From contig JAROAZ010000009.1 in the NCBI GenBank assembly GCA_029432775.1, positions 1 through 64,000 of the forward strand: a stretch of DNA of 64,000 bases, written 5' to 3'. Below the pieces are notes generated by a model. That model did not search any database. It saw only the letters and a program-made list of their open reading frames with translations, and was not told where the DNA came from. The position numbers and the translations under genes are program-made. The stretch comes from Pontiellaceae bacterium B12227. Its GTDB lineage: Bacteria; Verrucomicrobiota; Kiritimatiellia; Kiritimatiellales; Pontiellaceae. Numbering within the stretch: position 1 is the first letter of the stretch; each line of letters starts with the position of its first letter. Below are positions 1 through 10,263 of this stretch, piece after piece.

Positions 1-333
1 CCCGCCTGCCCCGCGCATAGAAAATTATTAGGTTACGTCTGCGCCGTAATCATTTTGATCTAAATCATTTTGTCTATACCTGCAACGAGTCTCGGTGGGA
101 TTAGGAGAAAGATTAAGAGTAGGATCAGGAGGGGAGGAACTTTTTTCCAAGGATTGGAAATGTGCTCCTGTTTGGGCTTCAGATGGTTATGCAAACAGAG
201 CTTATTGGAACGTTATTGAGACAGGAAAATCTTTGAACGACCTGCTGAAAAAGGTAGTCTTCTCATGTAAGCTGAGCGTGATGCACAGTGCATTTCAGCT
301 CAACATCTGAATAACCGAACAGGAAAGGAAACG
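1..333. other. Upstream region of hpf, no supported gene
   Basis: No convincing gene is visible. The one longer open frame (95-310) contains the dispersed palindrome at 145-159, has a low-complexity start and resembles no family, so I do not call it. A short dyad, TGCAC-A-GTGCA, lies near 281-291, about 45 bases before the hpf start, and may belong to its promoter region. The first 90 bases may be the tail of a gene outside the window, but no frame is convincing. Confidence 0.5.
145..159. repeat. TTCCA-N5-TGGAA copy
   Basis: TTCCAAGGATTGGAA, 175 bases before hpf. Confidence 0.95.
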
Positions 334-747
334 ATGGTAATGAATACATCTAAACTGACTACACCCGCCCCTTCCACTGGTACCGCAACAGCTGCGATCC
401 CCGTTAACGTTCAATTTCGTCATATGGGCGAATCAAAGCGAGTAACCTGGTTGGTTAATCAGATGATGGATAAATTCAGTAAGTTTCCTATATCAGGCTC
501 AACGGCTACGGTGGTGGTGGACGAAACCCATCATAAAGAGAAAAAAGGCGTCTTTCAAGTCAAGCTGAAGCTCTCGGTCCCGGGAGAACGTCTTTACGTG
601 TCGCAATCCCACGAGCAGACCGGCATGCACGATGGTGTTTATACCGCCATTGCCGATGTGTTCGATAATGTGGAACGCCAGCTGATTAAGCGTCATGGCA
701 AACGCGCAAGGCGCCGCGCGCATAAAGCTTATGTAGAAGCAGCCTGA
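334..747 (+). CDS. hpf: Ribosome hibernation promoting factor (HPF/RaiA, short form)
   Basis: Member of the HPF/RaiA (S30AE) family, which binds the 30S decoding centre and keeps ribosomes inactive in stationary phase. The 137-aa protein fits the short form, with no C-terminal dimerisation domain. After an unstructured Thr/Pro/Ala-rich N-terminus of about 20 residues comes a beta-alpha-beta-beta-beta-alpha pattern, including the exposed strand around VFQVKLKLSVPG, and a basic C-terminal helix (RHGKRARRRAHK). The start at 334 follows a purine-rich GGAAAGGAAACG; a second ATG two codons later (340) is equally possible. It is a single-gene unit closed by a terminator at 771-803. The fold pattern supports the call; no experimental residue is diagnostic. 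Confidence 0.85.
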   Translation: MVMNTSKLTTPAPSTGTATAAIPVNVQFRHMGESKRVTWLVNQMMDKFSKFPISGSTATVVVDETHHKEKKGVFQVKLKLSVPGERLYVSQSHEQTGMHDGVYTAIADVFDNVERQLIKRHGKRARRRAHKAYVEAA

Positions 748-770
748 TTCATCTCTCCTATGAATCAGCG

Positions 771-803
771 AAGCCTTCCGGAAATCTCCCCGGAGGGCTT
801 TTT
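771..803 (+). terminator. Rho-independent terminator after hpf
   Basis: An inverted repeat AAGCCTTCCGG / CCGGAGGGCTT with a short AAATCTC loop runs into a T-run. Confidence 0.85.
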
Positions 804-876
804 GATTATTATGACTAAGAACTGATTTTACTGAAGACGGAGTACGCTAAAACTTCATTCGGAAACAGGAGACGCT

Positions 877-2388
877 ATGAATAAACATTATCCCGTATCT
901 CGTCGCGACTATCTGACCCTGTCGGCCGCGGCCATCAGCGGTGCGGCTCTCTATCCGCGCGACAGCTGCAGTATGTCTTCCAAGGTGCCTGCTCCGTTGA
1001 TGAGAACCTTCGGCAATACCGGCTATAAGGTAACTACGCTGGGGCTGGGCGGTCAGGGATCAATCCAGTGGACGCCTGATGACGTTGATCCGGCAGCGAT
1101 CATTCAGAAAGCCTTTGATCTGGGGATCAATTTTTTTGATACGTCCAACATGTACGGCCCCAGTCAGGTGAACTATAACGCCGCCTTTAACAAACTGAAC
1201 CTGATCCCCGGTGAGGCCGGCTATAATGCAAAGCTGCGCGAATCGATCTATCTGACCAGTAAAACGCTGATGCGTTGGGGCAGGCCCGGTTGGCCTGAAG
1301 TGGAGAATGTCCGCAATGTCTCCAATGGGGAGGAAGTGCAATGCGCCGTCGGCGATCTGAAAAGGGCGCTGTCGCAGGTCTATGGTGATGATGACGGGAA
1401 TTATCCAAAAGGCGCCTACTTTGACTTTTTCCTGATTCACAGCATCACCGGTTTTGAAGAAGTGGATGTGCTCTACAGAGGTATCGAAACCCCGCTCGAT
1501 CCCGATGAGAACTTCGGTGCACTCGTCGCACTGCGCGATTACCGCGATGGCACCAACCTGACCGGCACCAATCCGAAAAAAGAAAAACTGATTCGGCACC
1601 TCGGGTTTTCCGGACACAATAATCCGCCGGCCATGATCGATATGATCCAGCGCGATGAGGATAATCTGATGGAGGCCATGCTGGTTTCCATGAACGCCAA
1701 CGATAAGCTCTATTTCAATATGCAGAACAACGTCATGCCGGTTGCCCGCGCCAAAGGGCTCGGCATTATCGGCATGAAGGTCTTTGCCGATGCGGTGATG
1801 TATGGCAAGGAAGCCCGCTTCTCCCAAACCCCTGTGGATGTGTATCGCAAGGTGGGGTCGCCCGAACTGCCGAGCCATCAGCTGATTGAGTATGTGCTGA
1901 ACTCGCCCGATATTGACACGCTGATTATCGGCACAGGCCATGTGGACGACGACCCGCTCAAGTGTCAGCTGACACAGAATTATTATGCGGCTCAATTTGA
2001 GCCCAACTCGCTCTCCGCAGAAGAACTGAAAGAAATAGAACGGAAGACCGCAAAAATTAATGGCGGTCAGACCAACTATTTCCAACTCGATAAAAACGGG
2101 CTGAGTTCGCCGAGAGATATTCAGGTTGAAACCGTCGGTGGAAAAAGTCGGATCACCTGGCAGACCGCCTATGCTGCCGATGCGCCGATTTCGTGTTATG
2201 AGGTCGTGGTGAATGGCGTAGAGCTGGGCGAAGTTCCGCATCGACCTCAGACGCTGAAATCAAAACCGTTTGTCTTCGAAACCGACGAGCCGGTTAAGGG
2301 CGACGTCGTTGTCCGCACCGTCGATGCCGACGGGGATAAATCCTACGCCCGCATCAAAGGCACCATCGCCCGGAATGTCTCCAACTGA
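877..2388 (+). CDS. Tat-exported aldo/keto reductase with C-terminal beta-sandwich
   Basis: A 503-aa oxidoreductase of the aldo/keto reductase superfamily, which reduces carbonyls with NAD(P)H on a TIM barrel. The N-terminus carries a twin-arginine signal (SRRDYLTLSAAAISG, residues 8-22), so the protein probably leaves the cytoplasm folded. The barrel begins at about residue 45 (RTFGNTGYKVTTLGLG). The catalytic tetrad is recognisable: Asp/Tyr in NFFDTSNMYG, Lys in LTSKT and His in FLIHSIT. The last 80 or so residues, after the barrel (SPRDIQVETVGGKSRITW onward), look like a fibronectin-III-type beta-sandwich. The substrate is unknown. It sits alone between hpf and dnaK, and a copy of the dispersed palindrome begins two bases after its stop. 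Confidence 0.85.
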   Translation: MNKHYPVSRRDYLTLSAAAISGAALYPRDSCSMSSKVPAPLMRTFGNTGYKVTTLGLGGQGSIQWTPDDVDPAAIIQKAFDLGINFFDTSNMYGPSQVNYNAAFNKLNLIPGEAGYNAKLRESIYLTSKTLMRWGRPGWPEVENVRNVSNGEEVQCAVGDLKRALSQVYGDDDGNYPKGAYFDFFLIHSITGFEEVDVLYRGIETPLDPDENFGALVALRDYRDGTNLTGTNPKKEKLIRHLGFSGHNNPPAMIDMIQRDEDNLMEAMLVSMNANDKLYFNMQNNVMPVARAKGLGIIGMKVFADAVMYGKEARFSQTPVDVYRKVGSPELPSHQLIEYVLNSPDIDTLIIGTGHVDDDPLKCQLTQNYYAAQFEPNSLSAEELKEIERKTAKINGGQTNYFQLDKNGLSSPRDIQVETVGGKSRITWQTAYAADAPISCYEVVVNGVELGEVPHRPQTLKSKPFVFETDEPVKGDVVVRTVDADGDKSYARIKGTIARNVSN

Positions 2389-2389
2389 T

Positions 2390-2404
2390 TTCCAACCCCT
2401 GGAA
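2390..2404. repeat. TTCCA-N5-TGGAA copy
   Basis: TTCCAACCCCTGGAA, two bases after the aldo/keto reductase stop. Confidence 0.95.
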
Positions 2405-2832
2405 ACACAAAGCCTGTCATCTCCCGGGAGCGTCGATCTCCAGATCGACCGGATGGATTACCGGAAGACCGTACGGTAGGGCGTGGTGTCCCCCGCGCCG
2501 CGGAGGAGAGGACCGCCACAAAAAGCACAAAGACCGCAGAAGGAAAGTAGAACGGGCGTCCCGCTCGACCTCTTCGTGCAATCGCAATTTTTTTTTGCAA
2601 AATGATTCTGGGCAAAATGATTCGTAGCGACGGTCGTAGATATTTTGTTTGGTGCAAGCCAATGTCCGCCCGCAGAAGGGGGGCGCCAACCAAATCCTGT
2701 TGTAAAGTAGTCGTTCTGGAGAACGCCGCTCCCGGGGATTTAGTGCGACACTGTGACGCAGGTGTGACATGGGGTGCGCCCGATGTGGGACATGTGGCGC
2801 AGTTCGGGGTTCCAATGGTCGGAGGCGGGTTT
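2405..2832. other. Gene-free spacer of degenerate repeat-like sequence
   Basis: About 550 bases separate the reductase from dnaK. The part between the two palindrome copies contains short self-complementary pieces (GATCTCCAGATC near 2436; GAGCGGGACGCCCGTTCT on the minus strand near 2550-2567) and purine-rich stretches such as ACAAAAAGCACAAAG. It looks like decayed intergenic repeats rather than a gene. A two-mismatch copy of the palindrome lies at 2810-2824. Small open frames here show no family resemblance. Confidence 0.55.
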
Positions 2833-2847
2833 TTCCAATGATTGGAA
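2833..2847. repeat. TTCCA-N5-TGGAA copy
   Basis: TTCCAATGATTGGAA, 121 bases before dnaK; a degenerate copy precedes it at 2810-2824. Confidence 0.95.
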
Positions 2848-2926
2848 TTTCGGCCTTTGTTTGCAGGGGTTCACGGGGCCCGGCTTACGACCCGGGGCCG
2901 CTGGCACGGTTCGTGTTATAGGGGCC

Positions 2927-2942
2927 GTGTCGCTAATGACAC
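2927..2942. promoter_or_regulatory. Dyad upstream of dnaK, possible operator
   Basis: GTGTC-GCTAAT-GACAC is a 5+6+5 dyad 27 bases before the dnaK start, in the untranslated leader. It could bind a regulator or fold in the mRNA. No CIRCE element was found. Confidence 0.35.
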
Positions 2943-2968
2943 CAATTTTATTTAAATGGAGACAAATT

Positions 2969-4897
2969 ATGAGCACAGCAGGATCTAAAGTATTGGGTAT
3001 CGACCTGGGTACCACCAACTCGTGTATGGCCGTTATGGAAGGCGGCGAGCCGACCGTTATCCCGAATGCGGAAGGCGGACGCACAACCCCATCGATCGTG
3101 GCTTTTGCCAAAGACGGCGAACGTCTGGTTGGAACCGCGGCCAAGCGCCAGGCAGTAACCAACCCGCAACACACGATCTTTTCCATCAAGCGCTTCATGG
3201 GACGTAAGTTCGAAGAAGTTGCTCACGAAACAGATCTGGTTCCTTATGACGTGGTGAAAGCTAAAAACGGCGATGCGCACGTTAAGATCGACGACAAAGT
3301 ATACAGCCCGCAGGAAATCTCCGCGATGATTCTGCAGAAGCTGAAGGCGGATGCGGAAGCCTATCTGGGCGAAACCGTTTCGCAGGCGGTGATCACGGTT
3401 CCGGCCTACTTTAACGACTCCCAGCGCCAGGCGACTAAAGACGCCGGTAAGATTGCCGGGCTTGAAGTGCTGCGTATTATCAACGAGCCGACTGCGGCCT
3501 CGCTGGCATACGGCCTCGACAAGAAGTCGGAAGAAAAGATTGCGATTTATGACCTCGGCGGCGGTACGTTCGACGTATCGATCCTCGATATCGGCGACGG
3601 CGTGTTTGAAGTGACGGCTACCAGCGGTGACGGACATCTGGGTGGTGACGACTTTGACCAGAAGATTATTGACTGGCTCGTGGCGGACTTTAAAGCAGAG
3701 CAGGGCGTTGACCTTTCTGCGGATCCGATGGTGCTGCAGCGTCTGAAAGAAGCAGGCGAAAAAGCGAAGTGCGAACTTTCCAGCTCGCAGTCGACCGAAA
3801 TCAACCTGCCGTTCATTACGGCGGATGCGTCGGGCCCGAAACACTTGAATGTTACGCTGACCCGCGCGAAGCTCGAAGAGCTGTGTGATGATCTGATCAC
3901 GAAAGCCATTGCTCCGGTTCGCACGTGTCTGTCGGACTCCGGACTGAACGCTTCCGAAATCAACGAAGTGATTCTCGTGGGCGGTTCCACCCGTATGCCG
4001 AAAGTTCAGGATTCCGTGAAGGAAATCTTCGGACAGGATCCGCACAAAGGGGTGAACCCGGATGAAGTGGTTTCCATTGGAGCTTCCATTCAGGGCGGCG
4101 TTCTTAAAGGTGAAGTGAAGGACGTACTGTTGCTGGACGTTACCCCGCTGACGCTGGGTATTGAAACCATGGGCGGCATTTCCACTCCGCTGATCGAACG
4201 CAACACCACCATCCCGGCGAAGAAGAGTGAAATCTTCTCCACTGCGGCGGACAACCAACCGGCCGTGGAAATTCACGTGCTGCAGGGTGAGCGCAAGATG
4301 GCGAATGCCAACAAGACTATCGGCCGTTTCAACCTCGACGGTATTCCGCAGGCACCGCGTGGTACGCCGCAGATTGAAGTAACGTTCGACATCGATGCCA
4401 ATGGTATCCTGAAGGTCAGCGCCAAAGATCTGGGCACCGGCAAGATCCAGCACATCACCATCACGGCTTCGAGCGGTCTGTCCGACGAAGAGATTGATGC
4501 CATGATGAAAGATGCGGAAGCACACGCGGCGGAAGACGAAAAGCTGAAAGAAAAAGTTGATCTGAAGAACCAGGCGGACTCCACCGTATTCCAGACGGAA
4601 AAATTCCTGAAGGAAAACGAAGATAAAGTTACGCCGGAACAGAAGGCTGAAGTGGAAGCTGCGATTGAGCCGGTTAAAAAGGCCATCGAAGCGGAAGACT
4701 ACGAAACCATGAAGACGGCCCTCGACGCTCTGAACGAAAAGATGCAGGCGGCGGCAACGGAAATGTATGCAAATGCAGCTCCGGAGCAGGGCGCTCCGGG
4801 TGCGGATGCCGGTGCAGCTGAAGGCGGCGGTGAAAAGACGGCTTCGGATGTTGAGGAGGCTGACTTCGAAATGGTCGACGAAGACGAGAAGAAATAG
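2969..4897 (+). CDS. dnaK: Chaperone DnaK (Hsp70)
   Basis: A 642-aa Hsp70 chaperone that binds unfolded peptides in an ATP cycle with DnaJ and GrpE in the cytoplasm. The ATPase domain begins [16 protein letters not shown] and contains [15 protein letters not shown]. The substrate-binding domain follows ([17 protein letters not shown]), and the C-terminal lid ends in an acidic tail, [11 protein letters not shown]. The start at 2969 is preceded by GGAGA six bases away. The frame stays open upstream to 2774, but that stretch includes the dispersed palindrome at 2833 and is not conserved Hsp70 sequence. Neither dnaJ nor grpE is adjacent; groES and groEL follow on the same strand after a strong hairpin at 4905-4942. 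Confidence 0.98.
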   Translation: MSTAGSKVLGIDLGTTNSCMAVMEGGEPTVIPNAEGGRTTPSIVAFAKDGERLVGTAAKRQAVTNPQHTIFSIKRFMGRKFEEVAHETDLVPYDVVKAKNGDAHVKIDDKVYSPQEISAMILQKLKADAEAYLGETVSQAVITVPAYFNDSQRQATKDAGKIAGLEVLRIINEPTAASLAYGLDKKSEEKIAIYDLGGGTFDVSILDIGDGVFEVTATSGDGHLGGDDFDQKIIDWLVADFKAEQGVDLSADPMVLQRLKEAGEKAKCELSSSQSTEINLPFITADASGPKHLNVTLTRAKLEELCDDLITKAIAPVRTCLSDSGLNASEINEVILVGGSTRMPKVQDSVKEIFGQDPHKGVNPDEVVSIGASIQGGVLKGEVKDVLLLDVTPLTLGIETMGGISTPLIERNTTIPAKKSEIFSTAADNQPAVEIHVLQGERKMANANKTIGRFNLDGIPQAPRGTPQIEVTFDIDANGILKVSAKDLGTGKIQHITITASSGLSDEEIDAMMKDAEAHAAEDEKLKEKVDLKNQADSTVFQTEKFLKENEDKVTPEQKAEVEAAIEPVKKAIEAEDYETMKTALDALNEKMQAAATEMYANAAPEQGAPGADAGAAEGGGEKTASDVEEADFEMVDEDEKK

Positions 4898-4904
4898 AGA
4901 TTTG

Positions 4905-4942
4905 ATCAGACGGATCAGTCGGATATGACTGATCCGTCTGAT
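4905..4942 (+). terminator. Perfect 16-bp hairpin between dnaK and groES
   Basis: The arms 4905-4920 and 4927-4942 are exactly complementary around a 6-base loop, followed by a weak T-rich tail (TGTCATTT). It may be a terminator, or a stabilising or processing stem between two heat-shock messages. Confidence 0.75.
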
Positions 4943-5004
4943 TGTCATTTAATAATGGCGGGCGACCGCTGAAGATCTAAAACCTAACAAGGAGAGAAAT
5001 ATCC

Positions 5005-6959
<1,955 letters not shown>

Positions 6960-7032
6960 TCCAGCCTGGATAAATGGATTTTCGGAAGACTGGATGATTA
7001 AAGCCCAGTCATCCGGGAATCCAATATCCCAG

Positions 7033-7060
7033 AAATCCGCTCCCGACGGGGGCGGATTTT
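7033..7060 (+). terminator. Terminator after groEL
   Basis: AAATCCGCTCCC pairs with GGGGGCGGATTT (one G-T pair) around a GAC loop and ends in TTTT. Confidence 0.8.
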
Positions 7061-7074
7061 CTCGTAAATGGCGT

Positions 7075-7102
7075 TTGACGAAGAGGTGTCGGGTGCTATA
7101 CT
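7075..7102 (+). promoter_or_regulatory. Sigma-70-type promoter for rpoZ
   Basis: TTGACG at 7075-7080 and TATACT at 7097-7102 are separated by 16 bases, about 75 bases before the rpoZ start. This is one of the best matches to the housekeeping promoter consensus in the window. Confidence 0.65.
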
Positions 7103-7177
7103 ACGCGCCGATTTTTTTACATTATTAGGATTCTGTTTAAACAGATTAAGACAAAGCAGTTGCGCGGAGCACATACT

Positions 7178-7432
7178 ATGAATTTTGAATATCTTACCGT
7201 TGCGGAAGAAAAGATTACCAACACTCCGATGTTGATTAACCTGATTTCCTATCGGACTCGCCAGCTGAACAGCGGCGCCCGCCCGATGGTGAAGAAAGAT
7301 CATCCGGAAATGGATAATCACGATCTCGTACTGAAAGAAATTGCTGAAGGTCTGCTCACTGCTGAGATGCTGTGCTCGCAGGAAGAGGCCGAAATTCCCG
7401 GTCTGGATTTCGACGCATCGATCCTTCTGTAG
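7178..7432 (+). CDS. rpoZ: DNA-directed RNA polymerase omega subunit
   Basis: An 84-aa protein resembling the omega subunit, which helps fold and hold the beta-prime subunit. Typical features are an early NFEYLTVAEEKITNTPMLINLISYRTRQLNSG, matching the conserved helix with the R-x-R-Q-L segment, and a later DLVLKEIAEGLL helix. The ATG at 7178 is preferred, with GCGGAG upstream; a TTG at 7160 in the same frame is a weaker alternative. A housekeeping-type promoter lies upstream, and smpB follows after a hairpin. It is assigned on pattern and size, so it is slightly less certain than its neighbours. Confidence 0.8.
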   Translation: MNFEYLTVAEEKITNTPMLINLISYRTRQLNSGARPMVKKDHPEMDNHDLVLKEIAEGLLTAEMLCSQEEAEIPGLDFDASILL

Positions 7433-7486
7433 GAGGAAATCCGAATATCGAATATCTAAATTCGAAACAATTTGGAATTTCGAAAG

Positions 7487-7514
7487 GCTCAAAGCTTCAA
7501 TGTTTTGAGCTTTT
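7487..7514 (+). terminator. Terminator after rpoZ
   Basis: GCTCAAA and TTTGAGC form a stem followed by TTTT. The sequence before it (7440-7486) is AT-rich with repeated CGAATATCGAATATC. Confidence 0.65.
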
Positions 7515-7575
7515 CTGTTTTAAGTTTAGAGCGTGTTCAGGATTTCGAACGTAGAAATTAGGATTTGCCCCACAC

Positions 7576-8070
7576 ATGGCTGGTAAGAACAAAAAGAAAA
7601 AAAACGATCCGAATGCGGGGGTGCTGGCCTCCAACCGTAAGGCGTTGCGTGATTACGAGATATTAGAGAAAGTCGAGGCGGGAATTGTGCTGTCCGGGAC
7701 GGAGGTGAAATCCTGCAAGCAGGGCCACATCAGCATCCAGGAAGGTTATGTTCATATCGATGACCGGCTGGAGGTCTATCTGGTTGGGTGCACTATTCAG
7801 CCGTATGAGCACGGGAATATCTTTAATCATAACCAGACCCGCGAGCGCAAGCTGCTGCTGCATCGCAAAGAAATTGAGCGGCTCTATGGTAAAATCCGTG
7901 AAAAGGGCCTGACCATTGTTCCGCTGAAGTGCTACCTCGTGCGCGGAAAAGTGAAAGTCCGCATCGGCCTTGCCAAAGGTAAAAATGTGGTGGATAAGCG
8001 CGATACGATTAAGAAGCGCGAATCAGACCGCGACTCCCAGCGCGCCATGCGCAACCATAACCACCGGTAG
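7576..8070 (+). CDS. smpB: SsrA-binding protein SmpB
   Basis: A 164-aa SmpB, the tmRNA partner that rescues stalled ribosomes by trans-translation. The OB-fold core is clear: NRKALRDYEILEKVEAGIVLSGTEVKSCKQG, then SIQEGYVHIDDRLEVYLVGCTIQPYEHGN and KVRIGLAKGKNVVDKR. The basic C-terminal tail that inserts into the mRNA channel is present (KKRESDRDSQRAMRNHNHR). The N-terminus is Lys/Asn-rich (MAGKNKKKKNDPNAG). No tmRNA gene was recognised nearby. It converges on the DUF4405 gene with only seven bases between them. Confidence 0.97.
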   Translation: MAGKNKKKKNDPNAGVLASNRKALRDYEILEKVEAGIVLSGTEVKSCKQGHISIQEGYVHIDDRLEVYLVGCTIQPYEHGNIFNHNQTRERKLLLHRKEIERLYGKIREKGLTIVPLKCYLVRGKVKVRIGLAKGKNVVDKRDTIKKRESDRDSQRAMRNHNHR

Positions 8071-8077
8071 TGGGTTC

Positions 8078-8719
8078 CTACTGCACCTGCAGAACGGCTT
8101 CGTAGACGGACTTGGTTTCCATGTCATTCTGCTCGGCAATTTGCCTGAAGGTCCAGTCGGGCGGCGCTTCGATGCCGATGGCTTTCAGTTCTGCATACAC
8201 CTTCGGAATATCAATATCGTATTTCCCCGCCAGCCGGTTCAGGGAGCGGCCGCTGTAGAAGAGGGGCGGTTTGGGCGGAAGCGGCTCTTTGCTCTCTTCC
8301 GGATCGGTCTGCACAGCGGCAGGTTCTCTTCCATGATGCCGGCCCCGGTTGCCCCGGTCCTCTTTAAAGTCCTGGATCGCGCCGAAAGGCGGCAGGCTGA
8401 ACAGGGAGCTGATGATGGCCCAGAGGGTGATAACAATCGCGATATTAAAGTTGGCATTAAACACCTTGACCTTACCCAACTGGTCCTTCAGGTAGGCGGC
8501 GATCGGCTTGATGTTGTAAAGAATATGAACCACACAGGCGACCAGAAAAATAATCCCCAGATCGGTGTGCAGGGCCATCCACTTGTGTTTGGTAATTCCC
8601 AGTGCCGTCCAGTCGCTGGATCCCGGCCCGCGCGGGGCCAGGTAGGTAAAAATGCTGGTGACTGCCAATGCGATAAAGATCAGCAATGCGGTTAAAGATG
8701 TAATACGCCTCGGTGCCAT
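8078..8719 (-). CDS. DUF4405 membrane protein (four-helix, cytochrome-b-like)
   Basis: A 213-aa integral membrane protein with a DUF4405 domain. Three hydrophobic helices (about residues 8-28, 50-72, 92-112) carry paired histidines (HKWMALHTDLGIIF and VHILYNIKP) that could ligate haem or quinone-linked cofactors, as proposed for this family. The soluble C-terminus is Pro/charged, followed by a small helical unit ending IAEQNDMETKSVYEAVLQVQ, which recurs in the neighbouring paralogue. It lies at the 3' end of a minus-strand run of envelope and sulfur-transfer genes. A membrane electron-transfer role is inference from the histidines and neighbours. Confidence 0.8.
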   Translation of the reverse strand: MAPRRITSLTALLIFIALAVTSIFTYLAPRGPGSSDWTALGITKHKWMALHTDLGIIFLVACVVHILYNIKPIAAYLKDQLGKVKVFNANFNIAIVITLWAIISSLFSLPPFGAIQDFKEDRGNRGRHHGREPAAVQTDPEESKEPLPPKPPLFYSGRSLNRLAGKYDIDIPKVYAELKAIGIEAPPDWTFRQIAEQNDMETKSVYEAVLQVQ

Positions 8720-8761
8720 ACCAGCTCCTGATGTTGGGTAGGTTTTACCGTTCCTCAGCTG

Positions 8762-9580
8762 TTATTGCAACTGCAGCATGACCTCGTAGACGCCGTGGGG
8801 ATCCATGTCGTGGTTTTCCGCGATCTGCTTCATGGTGGAGCCGGCTTTGGCCTCGAGACCTTCGCCATTGAGTCCTTTGATCATTTTGTCGACGTCCAGA
8901 CTATGCTCGGCGCATACCTCTTCTACTGTCTTACGGCCGAAACCCATTCCCGGATGGTCAGGCATACCCTTCGAATGGGAGGTCGGGGCCGGTTTGATGA
9001 GATTGTAGACCTGCTGCGGGGTGAGGTTGTTGGCCGTTGCAATCTGAGCGAGCGTGGTCTTTTCTGTTACTTCTTTCAGATTCGCTTTTTCCAGGGCCTG
9101 GATGGCTTCGTTCAGGTCGAGTCCAGTCCGTTTGCAGAATGCTTTGAGCGGAGAGGCTTCTGCATGGCCGTAGGGTGGTTCGCCATATTCTCTGGCTGCG
9201 GCTTCCTTCAGGCTTTCATTGAAATGCTGAATGCCGGAGATTGGAGGAAGCCCGAAGAGGGTGAACAGTGTGATGAAAAGTGTAATCCCAAGAGCAAGGT
9301 TAAAGTCCCCCGTGAAGACCTTGAGCTGCTGGGTCTTGTTTTTCATGTAGGTCACGATCGGCTTCCAGTTCAGAACGGTATGGACGATGCCGGCCACGAT
9401 AAAGAGGATGCCGAGATTGACGTGTAGCGCACCCCATTCCTCTTTTCCGAGGCCCAGCATGTTCCAGTTGGCCCAGAAGGCGATTTTCCCCTGGGGAGTG
9501 ACATACAGAATAACGCTGGTAAACAGCAGAAGAATGAATGCAAGTAATGTTGTGAGTGAAGTCGTTTTTCTGAATGTCAT
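8762..9580 (-). CDS. DUF4405 membrane protein, paralogue with two C-terminal helical repeats
   Basis: A 272-aa paralogue of the adjacent gene, sharing the opening TSLTTLLAFILLLFTSVI, the membrane histidines (EEWGALHVNLGILFIVAGIVHTVLNWKP) and the third helix. It differs in carrying two copies of an approximately 50-residue helical unit, ending TLAQIATANNLTPQQVYNLI and TMKQIAENHDMDPHGVYEVM, where the neighbour has one. The two genes arose by local duplication. They are probably co-transcribed with the DUF302 gene upstream (17-base gap). The function is unknown; a membrane redox role is inferred. Confidence 0.8.
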   Translation of the reverse strand: MTFRKTTSLTTLLAFILLLFTSVILYVTPQGKIAFWANWNMLGLGKEEWGALHVNLGILFIVAGIVHTVLNWKPIVTYMKNKTQQLKVFTGDFNLALGITLFITLFTLFGLPPISGIQHFNESLKEAAAREYGEPPYGHAEASPLKAFCKRTGLDLNEAIQALEKANLKEVTEKTTLAQIATANNLTPQQVYNLIKPAPTSHSKGMPDHPGMGFGRKTVEEVCAEHSLDVDKMIKGLNGEGLEAKAGSTMKQIAENHDMDPHGVYEVMLQLQ

Positions 9581-9597
9581 TTCCCTTGGTTTCCTTT

Positions 9598-10056
9598 TTA
9601 GAACTCTATAAATGCGGCCGTTTCTTTGGCCACGGCACCTCCCATTACCTGTTGAGCGGTCCCGCCGAACATGCGGCCCATCAGGCCTGCATTCATGGTT
9701 GAGATATAGGTTTTACCATCTGCCTTTTCATACACTCCGATGGAGCAGGGCATCATCACAGAAAGAAAGCGGGCATCGTCGTCGAGCAACACCTGTTCCG
9801 CATGATCCGGTTGACAGATTTTGAACGAGGCGACAGGCAGCACAGCTTTGCCTTCTTTCGCGAGTGTTTTATCCAATCTCATAAGGGCTGACACCTTCCA
9901 TCCTGAATTCGTCACATTGTTCTGAATTTTTGCGATGGTTTCCTCATAGCCCAGCGGGCTGGGCTGTTCGCTAAGCATCATTTTGGGCATGACGAGCATT
10001 ATGCTGACAATCCCAATTGCGAGTCCGAATACGGTTCCATATGCAAACTGTTTCAT
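9598..10056 (-). CDS. DUF302 family protein
   Basis: A 152-aa protein with an N-terminal membrane anchor or signal (KQFAYGTVFGLAIGIVSIMLVMP) followed by a DUF302 domain: ETIAKIQNNVTNSGWKVSALMRLDKTL early, and FLSVMMPCSIGVYEKADGKTYISTMNAGLM with its conserved cysteine later. DUF302 proteins often sit beside sulfur-oxidation genes, but their activity is not established. The start at 10056 has AAAGGAGAA just upstream. The frame is open farther upstream, but that stretch overlaps the DUF6132 gene and reads as shadow. Confidence 0.8.
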   Translation of the reverse strand: MKQFAYGTVFGLAIGIVSIMLVMPKMMLSEQPSPLGYEETIAKIQNNVTNSGWKVSALMRLDKTLAKEGKAVLPVASFKICQPDHAEQVLLDDDARFLSVMMPCSIGVYEKADGKTYISTMNAGLMGRMFGGTAQQVMGGAVAKETAAFIEF

Positions 10057-10067
10057 CGTGTTCTCCT

Positions 10068-10247
10068 TTATTTGAATGATAAGCCGAATAATAATCCCAT
10101 CACGGCGCCATAGATGGCGCCGCGCCAGGGTGTGGCGGTTAAAGGGCAGGCTCCGGAGGAGCATTTGCCGAAATGTCCGGCCAATGCCCCGCACAGAATG
10201 CCCACGGTCATGCAAAGGCCTATCCTCAGAATGACTGCCTTATCCAT
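10068..10247 (-). CDS. DUF6132-type small membrane protein
   Basis: A 59-aa protein with two glycine-rich membrane helices (ILRIGLCMTVGILCGALAGHF and GAIYGAVMGLLFGLSFK) separated by a loop with two cysteines (GKCSSGACPLTATPW). This layout matches the small DUF6132 family. It lies between the large sulfur-transfer fusion protein and the DUF302 gene, spaced for a single transcript. The loop cysteines and context suggest a role in thiol or sulfur handling at the membrane, which is inference. Confidence 0.65.
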   Translation of the reverse strand: MDKAVILRIGLCMTVGILCGALAGHFGKCSSGACPLTATPWRGAIYGAVMGLLFGLSFK

Positions 10248-10263
10248 ACTGTAATTCCTGTCG

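Noticed and set aside
95..310. A 71-aa open frame before hpf
   Set aside because: It has no recognisable family, begins in low-complexity sequence and runs through the dispersed palindrome.
2602..2841. A 79-aa frame in the spacer before dnaK
   Set aside because: No family resemblance; it lies in repeat-like sequence and overlaps the palindrome.
2774..2968. A 65-residue N-terminal extension of dnaK
   Set aside because: The conserved Hsp70 start follows GGAGA at 2969; the extension is unconserved and contains palindrome-encoded residues.
2948..4948. A 666-aa frame antisense to dnaK (with similar long frames antisense to groEL, the HdrA-GltD gene and glnS)
   Set aside because: The sense strand carries a complete known protein in each case; the antisense products have the Phe/His/Arg-rich composition of codon-bias shadows.
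4943..5004. CIRCE (HrcA) operator before groES
   Set aside because: No TTAGCACTC-N9-GAGTGCTAA or close variant is visible here or before dnaK.
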